From Holosporales bacterium (GTDB taxonomy: Bacteria; Pseudomonadota; Alphaproteobacteria; BNTO01), in contig JAISRQ010000009.1 of assembly GCA_031273545.1 (NCBI GenBank), positions 1-8,319 of the forward strand: a stretch of 8,319 nucleotides of DNA, written 5' to 3'. Positions 1 through 5,126 of this stretch are shown piece after piece. The translations under genes were made by a program, and so were the position numbers. The number at the start of each line of letters is the position of its first letter. Position 1 is the first letter of the stretch. Under the pieces are notes generated by a model. It made no database searches, had not been told where the DNA came from, and saw only the letters and a list, made by a program, of their open reading frames with translations.

Positions 1-588
1 CGTTAATCCTGTTTCGCAAAACGCTGCAGTTCCAATACTCCCAATATCGTTTTTTACAGTCAATTTTTTGAGATTTTTACACTTATAAAAAGCAGCCTCT
101 CCAATAGAAAGTAGAGTACCTGGGAGCTCTTCTATCGCCAAAGATTCACATCCAAAGAAAGCCAAACTCCCAATACTTGCTAGTTTCTTTGGGAGAGTTC
201 TTATGTTCAAATACGAGCATCCCGAAAAAGCATCTTTGTCAATACTGGTTACACTATCCGGCAGCACAATACCCACCAGATTCTTGAACCAATGATAAAA
301 ACAATCAATCCCTTTCGTACCGTCCTCTACTTTAATGAATCTTATGTTACTTACATTACCCCCATAAACCCAAAAGTGGTATAACCCATTAGGGATATAC
401 ACTGAATCCCTTGACTCATTTATAAGCGTATCTAAATCCTGACTATCATTAATAACAGCGTATTCTCTCTGCTGGTCAACATGAATTTGTAGCTGTGTAC
501 GGTCTTGGGTAGCGTCAGTGTAGTCTACGCCTAAACAAAGTAAACAACTAGCCAACAAGGCATTTTTCATTTTTTGTGTTTTATTCAT
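1..588 (-). CDS. Secreted BspA-type leucine-rich-repeat protein, 3' end outside window
   Basis: The frame is open for 196 codons from ATG 588 to the left edge and has no stop, so the C-terminus is missing. GAGAGG lies 8 bases before the ATG. The N-terminus has a short basic region and a hydrophobic stretch (about residues 10-20). Signal peptidase I could cut after the TDA at residue 26. LASC at 12-15 also resembles a lipobox, but the hydrophobic core before it is short. From about residue 109 there are four units with an exact 23-residue period (109, 132, 155, 178). They follow the pattern LPxxLxSIGxxAFxGCxSL, which is the LRR_5/BspA (Treponema pallidum-type) repeat. Proteins of this family are surface-exposed or secreted and often act in adhesion; no specific ligand can be inferred here. 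Residues 27-108 match nothing I recognise. Family assignment is firm, function is not. Confidence 0.9.
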   Translation of the reverse strand, partial: MNKTQKMKNALLASCLLCLGVDYTDATQDRTQLQIHVDQQREYAVINDSQDLDTLINESRDSVYIPNGLYHFWVYGGNVSNIRFIKVEDGTKGIDCFYHWFKNLVGIVLPDSVTSIDKDAFSGCSYLNIRTLPKKLASIGSLAFFGCESLAIEELPGTLLSIGEAAFYKCKNLKKLTVKNDIGSIGTAAFCETGLT

Positions 589-624
589 ATTCAAAACCTC
601 TCATTAGAAATTCCCCCTACTCTT

Positions 625-654
625 ATAATGACAGGCTATAGCAATATATGTCAA
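625..654 (-). promoter_or_regulatory. Probable sigma-70-type promoter of the leucine-rich-repeat gene
   Basis: On the minus strand a perfect -35 box TTGACA occupies 654-649. After an 18-base spacer comes CATTAT (630-625) as a -10. TATAAG (627-622) is an alternative -10 at a less favourable spacing of 21. Transcription would start near 615-618, giving a leader of about 30 bases that contains the GAGAGG ribosome-binding site. Inferred from motif and spacing only. Confidence 0.55.
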
Positions 655-768
655 GAAAAATACTTCAAAATATTAAAAAAACCGAACATACCTACTATTT
701 TGAGAGACTTCCCTTCAGTAAAGGTGTATAAAGTGCTTTCGCTTAGCTAAACTGATGAATACTTCGAT

Positions 769-774
769 TATAAT
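769..774 (+). promoter_or_regulatory. Candidate -10 box upstream of cmk-mtaB
   Basis: TATAAT is a perfect match to the sigma-70 -10 consensus, but no recognisable -35 lies 16-18 bases upstream and there is no extended TGn. It would give a leader of roughly 165 to 240 bases, depending on the cmk start, and the leader would include the 797-813 repeat half-site. Weak candidate. Confidence 0.3.
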
Positions 775-796
775 ACCTGAAAATTCAGGAAGATTC

Positions 797-813
797 AACC
801 CTTAAATGATCGC
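797..813 (+). repeat. Isolated half-site of the palindromic repeat family
   Basis: AACCCTTAAATGATCGC matches the left arm of the units inside the PBP gene (AACCCCCCAAATGATCGC). It shares an identical AAATGATCGC decamer and the preceding AACCC. A weaker inverted partner ending in TATATA lies at about 871-886, so this may be one degraded full copy. It sits in the untranslated region ahead of cmk. Confidence 0.5.
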
Positions 814-1020
814 ACACTTTTTTTTACCCAACAAACGCTTATTATTATTCAAATTTCGGCCCACATTAACTGGAACCCCCTATATATTTTCAAACGGCCT
901 CTAGATTTTTTTTACTAATGCAAGCGCAAATACCAAAATTTCCCTTTGAATATCTGTTTTTATTCCCTGAATGGATCATCTATAATCGGGGGTGGATCTG
1001 CGACGAACACAAGAATAAAA

Positions 1021-1773
1021 GTGGAACAAAATAGAACTGGAACAAAGATATCACGCACAATTGCGATAGATGGCCCTGCTGGGTCTGGAAAGGGAACTAT
1101 CGCGAAATTTCTGGCAAATAGGTTGAGCGGCCCTGACGGAAACTGGATTTACGTGGACTCTGGATTATTTTACCGATATTTGGCGTATTGTGATTTACAC
1201 GAGGTTGCATATAAAGACGCTATAGAGTGCATGTATTCACTCGATAAATCTGACAAGCCCAACAGTTCTAACTTAACAACATTATTCGCACCAATCATGC
1301 ACTACCTACAAATAGGAGAAGACCCTCAGCACATTATTCCTTCATTAAAAACAGAATCATGTGCAGGTGTTGCATCAAAAATGAGCCAACGTCCAGAAAT
1401 ACGACACGGCGTAAACACTGCAATAAGGCTGTTAGAAGGCAACGTCGTAATCGATGGACGAGACACCACGACGGTAATATACCCAAACGCTGATGTGAAG
1501 TTGTTTGTAACAGCGGACGTTACGACTCGTGCGCATCGTCGTATGCTAGAGGACAGCCGAGTACAAACGGCCCAAGAATCAAACAACCCTCAAGAGCCAT
1601 TGCTGCAACAATATATCTACGCAGTGAAGGAAAGGGACGCGAACGATACGCTGCGTGCAATTGCGCCGCTCCGCCAAGCCATTGATGCGCTGTTATTGGA
1701 TACGTCAGGTTTAACAATAGAGCAAATGTGTGATGCTGCGTTAAGTTTAGTACGCAGTCGTTTAAAAATCTAA
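1021..1773 (+). CDS. cmk: (d)CMP kinase (cytidylate kinase)
   Basis: Cmk transfers phosphate from ATP to CMP/dCMP in the cytoplasm, feeding CTP and dCTP synthesis. Numbering from GTG 1021 (250 aa; E. coli Cmk is 227): the P-loop GPAGSGKGT is at 18-26. The acceptor-site segment YVDSGLFYRYLAY starts at 44. GRD at 146-148 lies in VIDGRDTTTVIYPNAD, equivalent to the usual GRDIGTVVFPDAD. The lid and C-terminal signature ERDANDTLRAIAPL is at about 204-217. The start is uncertain: no in-frame ATG precedes the P-loop. GTG 1021 places the P-loop close to the usual distance from the N-terminus, while TTG 946 would add 25 residues with no family counterpart. Neither has a clear Shine-Dalgarno. The stop is 12 bases before mtaB, so the two genes are probably cotranscribed. 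The Thr-Thr after GRD is a departure from many Cmk enzymes. Function is confident. Confidence 0.93.
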   Translation: MEQNRTGTKISRTIAIDGPAGSGKGTIAKFLANRLSGPDGNWIYVDSGLFYRYLAYCDLHEVAYKDAIECMYSLDKSDKPNSSNLTTLFAPIMHYLQIGEDPQHIIPSLKTESCAGVASKMSQRPEIRHGVNTAIRLLEGNVVIDGRDTTTVIYPNADVKLFVTADVTTRAHRRMLEDSRVQTAQESNNPQEPLLQQYIYAVKERDANDTLRAIAPLRQAIDALLLDTSGLTIEQMCDAALSLVRSRLKI

Positions 1774-1785
1774 TAAAGGATAGCA

Positions 1786-3312
1786 ATGTCGAATGAAACG
1801 AATCGCCAAGTCATTACATTTGGATGCAGATTAAATACTGTTGAGTCTGAACAGATTAAGAATATTTTGGATGAACACGATATAAATGATGTAATTGTAG
1901 TGAATACTTGTGCAGTAACAGCCGAGGCCGAACGCCAAGCGCGCCAAAGGATTCGCAAGCTAAAGTTCGAACATCCGGATAAGCGCATCATTGTCACAGG
2001 GTGTGCTGCGACAACGAATACGCATGCATACGAGCAGATGCCTGAGGTTGATTGCGTTATATTGAATGAACACAAAAACGATGCACAGACTTTTGCTAAT
2101 ATGGTTACGGGGGGGGCGAATACTAATTCTATAGATGAAAGTGTTCGCATTTCTAGTGGAAGTGGTAGTACAGAAAGCGCAAATATAATGGCTGGCGCGA
2201 ATATTAGAACAAACTCAAATTCTGCTATTAATACAAACATGCCCTCAATCGGCCGCCCTGCGCCCAATCCGCTGCCAATGTACTCTTCCAAAATTCTTCC
2301 GAGGTTTGAAGGAAAATCGCGCGCTTTCTTGCAAATTCAGACAGGATGCGACAATTTTTGCACATTTTGCGTAACGAGAATTGCACGTGGCAAGTCTGTT
2401 AGCTTCCCGTTCAGCCAAATATTAAAACAAGCTCAGCAATTTGTTGATCAAGGATATAAGGAAATAAACTTAACTGGCGTAAATATTTGTTCTTATGATT
2501 ACGACGGATTCACTCTTGGCCGATTAATCGATGCGCTGTTAAAGGCGTTGCCGGAAGATGTGCGGATGCGTCTGTCATCCTTAGACCCGTCAGAAGTGGA
2601 TGAGTCACTATTCGACGCCATGCACAATAAGCGCGTCCTACCACATTGGCACCTGAGCCTTCAATCTGGGGATGCGACGGTGCTAGCTCGCATGCAGAGG
2701 CGACACACTCCAGAAGACATTTTGCGCGTGACGGAACGAATCCGCGTGGTGCGCCCGGAACTTGTGCTTGGGGCGGATGTGATTGCTGGGTTCCCGGGAG
2801 AAACGCAGGAAATGTTTGAAAACACGTGTGACCTGATTTTGCAGTGCGAAATCGCGTTGTTGCATGTGTTTCCGTATTCTGACCGCCCAGGAACAGTTGC
2901 AAATACGTTGCCACAAAAAATTCCTCAGAAGGTAAAAGTTGCGCGAGCTCAGCAATTGCGAGAAATTGGAAAAAAGATCTCTTTTTCGAAAAAAAAGGCG
3001 CTATTGGGGAGCATATCGGATGTTTTCGTGGAAAAAGAATACGAGGGAAGTGTCGCCTTACCATGTCCTGCCGTTAATGCAAAAAAATGTATTCACACTC
3101 CGAATGATTGCGAACAACTGAACACAGCAGACGTTTGTGATTATTCTGATGTTGTTCCGCACTCGTCGGGGGCATATATTGGTAAGACAGAACATTTTTT
3201 CCCGATTATTATTCAAGGGGAAAACGTCCCTATCGGGCGGCATATCCCTATAAAGATAGAAAATGTATTATCTGATGGCTCATTGTACGGAGTATATTCA
3301 ATCCCCAAATGA
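1786..3312 (+). CDS. mtaB: tRNA t6A37 methylthiotransferase MtaB (MiaB-like radical SAM enzyme)
   Basis: MtaB converts t6A37 of ANN-decoding tRNAs to ms2t6A using two [4Fe-4S] clusters. Domains in order: the N-terminal MTTase domain with cluster cysteines C14 (GCRLN), C42 (NTCAVT) and C73 (TGCAAT); the radical SAM domain with GCDNFCTFC at 187-195 (C188, C192, C195); and a C-terminal TRAM RNA-binding domain from about 405. The GCRLNxxESE start motif favours MtaB over MiaB or RimO. AAAGGA ends 5 bases before the ATG. At 508 aa it exceeds the usual 420-450. The excess lies in two places. One is a Ser/Asn/Gly-rich linker at about 109-172, which opens with a G8 tract. The other is an insertion at about 427-464 that splits the TRAM domain and holds copies of the local palindromic repeat. 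The stop codon itself lies in another repeat copy, so the last residues (IPK) look acquired. All catalytic residues are present. Confidence 0.93.
   Translation: MSNETNRQVITFGCRLNTVESEQIKNILDEHDINDVIVVNTCAVTAEAERQARQRIRKLKFEHPDKRIIVTGCAATTNTHAYEQMPEVDCVILNEHKNDAQTFANMVTGGANTNSIDESVRISSGSGSTESANIMAGANIRTNSNSAINTNMPSIGRPAPNPLPMYSSKILPRFEGKSRAFLQIQTGCDNFCTFCVTRIARGKSVSFPFSQILKQAQQFVDQGYKEINLTGVNICSYDYDGFTLGRLIDALLKALPEDVRMRLSSLDPSEVDESLFDAMHNKRVLPHWHLSLQSGDATVLARMQRRHTPEDILRVTERIRVVRPELVLGADVIAGFPGETQEMFENTCDLILQCEIALLHVFPYSDRPGTVANTLPQKIPQKVKVARAQQLREIGKKISFSKKKALLGSISDVFVEKEYEGSVALPCPAVNAKKCIHTPNDCEQLNTADVCDYSDVVPHSSGAYIGKTEHFFPIIIQGENVPIGRHIPIKIENVLSDGSLYGVYSIPK
3098..3180 (+). repeat. In-frame palindromic element inside the mtaB TRAM domain
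   Basis: The left half, CTCCGAATGATTGCG (3098-3112), resembles CCCCAAATGATTGCG. The right half, CCGCACTCGTCGGGGG (3157-3172) followed by TATATT (3175-3180), resembles the intergenic CCGCAATCTTTGGGGG and its TATA tail, 13 of 16 positions matching. The two halves form an imperfect inverted repeat. The encoded residues begin TPNDCEQ, using the same Pro-Asn-Asp reading frame as the PBP repeats (PPNDRSLG). The segment falls between two TRAM strands (VFVEKE and GKTEHFF) where the family normally has only a short turn. Divergent copy, so this is an inference. Confidence 0.55.
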
Positions 3313-3487
3313 TTGCAGGTTTTGGGAACCGTCAAAGGCTTATACCTAATCCCCAAATGATTGCGGGTTTCAGGGGCACTTTTACGCTTACGATTCTTCG
3401 TTTTCTGGGCCGCAATCTTTGGGGGCCCCGGTGTACTCCCCTTAATTTTCCGGGTCGCAATCTTTGGGGACCCCGGGGTATACTTCC
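3293..3487 (+). repeat. Cluster of four palindromic repeat half-units between mtaB and prfA
   Basis: Two left-type copies carry identical CCCCAAATGATTGC at 3303-3316 and 3351-3364, exactly 48 bases apart, each preceded by a TATA-like stretch. Two right-type copies carry identical CGCAATCTTTGGGG at 3411-3424 and 3456-3469, 45 bases apart, followed by GCCCCGGTGTAC and ACCCCGGGGTATAC. Left and right types are reverse complements of each other apart from one extra T. Both spacings are multiples of three. The first copy contains the mtaB stop codon (CCC AAA TGA). A decayed further left copy, CCTCAAATGACGCGGG, is at 3503-3518. The core arms are shared with the PBP gene repeats. Confidence 0.85.
3351..3424. 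terminator. Long hairpin between convergent mtaB and prfA, possible bidirectional terminator
   Basis: CCCCAAATGATTGCGG (3351-3366) pairs with CCGCAATCTTTGGGG (3410-3424) over 15 base pairs with one bulged T, leaving a loop of about 43 bases. It lies 38 bases past the mtaB stop and about 150 bases past the prfA stop, so transcripts from both sides would contain it. It lacks the uridine run of a standard intrinsic terminator, so a role as RNA end-protection or as a simple consequence of opposite-facing repeats is equally possible. Confidence 0.4.
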
Positions 3488-3554
3488 AAAAACAGTGCAC
3501 GCCTCAAATGACGCGGGCTTAGTTCGGTCGCATGAATATTCAGATGAGTCCTCG

Positions 3555-3566
3555 CAGGTATACCTG
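3555..3566. other. 12-bp perfect palindrome just past prfA
   Basis: CAGGTATACCTG is perfectly self-complementary and lies 8 bases beyond the prfA stop. It could be a protein-binding site or part of a repeat end (GGTATA also ends the right-type repeat arms). No function can be assigned. Confidence 0.35.
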
Positions 3567-3574
3567 TCGTAGTG

Positions 3575-4654
3575 CTACTCCGTTTCTGCTGCAAGTAATC
3601 TGGCCTGGTTATCCGTAATGAGCGCTTCTACAAGCTCGTCCAAAGCCTCCCCCTCCAGTATCTGAGCTAGCTTATACAGTGTCAGGTTGATTCTATGATC
3701 CGTCACGCGCCCTTGCGGAAAGTTGTACGTCCTAATGCGCTCAGATCGATCCCCGCGCCCGACCTGGTTTTTGCGCTCTGCAGCACGTTCGGAGTTCAGT
3801 CGTTCGTTTTCAAGGTCATATAGCCTAGCTCGCAGAATCTTCATCGCCTTCGCCTTGTTCTTATGCTGAGACCGATCATCTTGTTGCGTAACGACTAACC
3901 CCGTTGGGATGTGCGTGATGCGGATTGCGCTCTCTGTTTTGTTCACGTGCTGCCCACCCGCTCCTGAGGCGCGAAACACATCAATCTGCAGGTCCTTATC
4001 CTCTACGACAACGTCCACATCCTCCGCCTCTGGCAAAACTGCAACCGTCGCAGCAGAAGTGTGAATGCGCCCGCTGGCCTCCGTTTCTGGCACTCGCTGC
4101 ACCCTGTGAACGCCGGACTCGAATTTGAGCCGAGCGAATACGTCCGTACCATATATAGTGGCTGTTGCTTCCCGGAGGGACCCTGCACCTGTATCGTTGC
4201 TACTCAATAATTCGAATGTCCACCCCTTAGTCGCTGCATATCGCTGGTACATCCGCAATAAGTCTGCAGCAAACAGCCCCGCTTCATCCCCCCCTGTTCC
4301 TGCGCGAATTTCTATGATTACGTTGCGCTCATCGTTGTTGTCCTTTGGAAGCAACATTACACGAATATTGTGATTTTGCTCTTCTATTTGCTTCTTTAAA
4401 CGCTCAATGTCGTCATTTATTAGCTCCTTTAAGTCTGGGTCGAGATCCTGATCATGCGACAATTCTTCCGACGCCTTAAGCTCAGCCTCTGCTTTCCGTA
4501 GAGCGTGGATTTCGTCTGCGATTTTGGATATCTGGGATAATTCTTTAGACAGCCGCGTTACATCCGCTTGAGTCAGTTCGTCCAACTTCTCCAACGCTGT
4601 ATTTATATCTGTATGCCTTCGTAGTACTTGATCTAAACGCTTCTGAAGGGACAT
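3575..4654 (-). CDS. prfA: Peptide chain release factor 1 (RF1)
   Basis: RF1 recognises UAA and UAG in the ribosomal A site and triggers release of the finished peptide. The 359-aa length is typical (E. coli 360). An N-terminal coiled region occupies about 1-100, with GTGGDEAGLFA following at about 119-129. The stop-codon-reading tripeptide is P-E-T at 189-191, in RVPETEASGRIHTS; a PxT motif identifies RF1, where RF2 has SPF. The catalytic GGQ is at 233-235 in GAGGQHVNKTESA, the same position as in E. coli; Gln235 is the expected PrmC methylation target. The ATG is preceded only by an A-rich stretch, so initiation may be weak. prmC, which often follows prfA, is not downstream: the next gene is convergent mtaB. 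Transcription probably starts in the 4655-4760 interval, divergent from the small ORF and PBP. No insertions or lesions seen. Confidence 0.96.
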   Translation of the reverse strand: MSLQKRLDQVLRRHTDINTALEKLDELTQADVTRLSKELSQISKIADEIHALRKAEAELKASEELSHDQDLDPDLKELINDDIERLKKQIEEQNHNIRVMLLPKDNNDERNVIIEIRAGTGGDEAGLFAADLLRMYQRYAATKGWTFELLSSNDTGAGSLREATATIYGTDVFARLKFESGVHRVQRVPETEASGRIHTSAATVAVLPEAEDVDVVVEDKDLQIDVFRASGAGGQHVNKTESAIRITHIPTGLVVTQQDDRSQHKNKAKAMKILRARLYDLENERLNSERAAERKNQVGRGDRSERIRTYNFPQGRVTDHRINLTLYKLAQILEGEALDELVEALITDNQARLLAAETE

Positions 4655-4767
4655 AACACTTTTTAACCATCAAAAAATAGGGGCCTCTCTTAATGGTATG
4701 ATAAAACTGCTGGAAAGTAATCATTTACTGCATTTGATGCTCCAGGAGACCGGAGGAGTCAATGAAG

Positions 4768-4836
4768 ATGGGTAAGAAATGGAAGTACCGTAAACGTTTG
4801 CCCGCCCAAAAAGTCAGCAATCTTTTTGGGAAATAA
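4768..4836 (+). CDS. Possible very small basic protein (22 aa)
   Basis: GGAGGAG (4752-4758), close to the full Shine-Dalgarno consensus and one of the strongest in the window, lies 9 bases before ATG 4768 and 3 bases before an in-frame ATG at 4762. The ORF encodes 22 residues, or 24 from the upstream ATG. It starts MGKKWKYRKR, ends VSNLFGK, and stops at TAA 4834-4836. About a third of the residues are Lys or Arg, as in very small ribosome-associated or RNA-binding proteins, but I do not recognise a family. Its last codons lie inside a perfect inverted repeat, so an alternative reading is a short leader peptide or chance. The strength and spacing of the ribosome-binding site are the main argument that it is translated. 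Confidence 0.45.
   Translation: MGKKWKYRKRLPAQKVSNLFGK
4805..4830 (+). repeat. Perfect 9-bp inverted repeat in the small ORF
   Basis: CCCAAAAAG (4805-4813) is exactly complementary to CTTTTTGGG (4822-4830) with an 8-base loop. The right arm with its flanks, GCAATCTTTTTGGG then GTATATA, resembles the right-type palindromic repeat GCAATCTTTGGGG with TATA, so it may be a diverged member. No T-run follows, so it is not a standard terminator. Confidence 0.4.
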
Positions 4837-5113
4837 GTATATAGCGAAAACCAATTCAAGTGATTACTATCATTCAATTTATATCTCTGCAATCTGTGAA
4901 CCACCGGATAGGCACGCGTTAGATGGGACATGCAAATAAAGTTTCACATGCAGATATTTTTACTTCAGTCAAATTTCGAAAAAAATACATGGGCTTGATT
5001 TTATTCTCTAACAGCGCAAGACTTTTTACAGGGTAGAAGAATTTTAGATGACACGTGTTTCCATTAATACGAATAAAAAAAACATTAAAATTTCCTACTA
5101 TTAATTTACACTT

Positions 5114-5118
5114 GGGAG
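5114..5118 (+). promoter_or_regulatory. Ribosome-binding site favouring TTG 5127 as PBP start
   Basis: GGGAG ends 8 bases before the in-frame TTG at 5127. GTG 5055 and ATG 5388, the other in-frame candidates, lack a comparable Shine-Dalgarno at proper spacing. Confidence 0.45.
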
Positions 5119-5126
5119 ACAATTCG

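Larger units (their letters stand above)
589..945. other. Intergenic region between the divergent LRR gene and cmk
   Basis: No convincing gene is seen in these 357 bases. Besides the minus-strand promoter, a perfect TATAAT lies on the plus strand at 769-774. The bases 17 upstream (GCTAAA) are a poor -35, so this is only a candidate cmk promoter. A small inverted repeat, CCTGAA-AA-TTCAGG, is at 776-789. A copy of the palindromic repeat half-site is at 797-813, and a weak opposite half (TGGAACCCCCTATATA) is at 871-886. The region is otherwise AT-rich with several homopolymer runs, including a T8 tract near 818-825. Confidence 0.5.
4655..5126. other. Intergenic region between divergent prfA and the PBP gene
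   Basis: These 472 bases separate the divergent prfA and PBP genes. They contain a possible tiny basic ORF (4768-4836), a TATGAT at 4697-4702 that could be a plus-strand -10 for it without a good -35, and a perfect 9-bp inverted repeat at 4805-4830. From 4837 to 5126 the DNA is AT-rich; I see no tRNA, no clear terminator and no convincing promoter. TTGATT at 4995-5000 has no well-spaced -10. Confidence 0.45.

Noticed and set aside
918..1034. Plus-strand 38-codon ORF from ATG 918 overlapping the cmk start
   Set aside because: No ribosome-binding site, no recognisable product, and it overlaps cmk in another frame; probably chance.
1770..2291. Minus-strand 173-codon ORF opposite mtaB
   Set aside because: Lies antisense to the conserved MTTase domain; a shadow frame.
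2510..3064. Minus-strand 184-codon ORF opposite the MtaB radical SAM region
   Set aside because: Antisense to conserved coding sequence, no family resemblance.
3213..3500. Minus-strand open frame across the same spacer and mtaB 3' end
   Set aside because: Also a product of repeat arms being open in several frames; no start signal and antisense to mtaB.
3309..3572. Open frame of 87 codons through the mtaB-prfA spacer
   Set aside because: Its openness comes from the stop-poor repeats; it has no ribosome-binding site and the product is just translated repeat.
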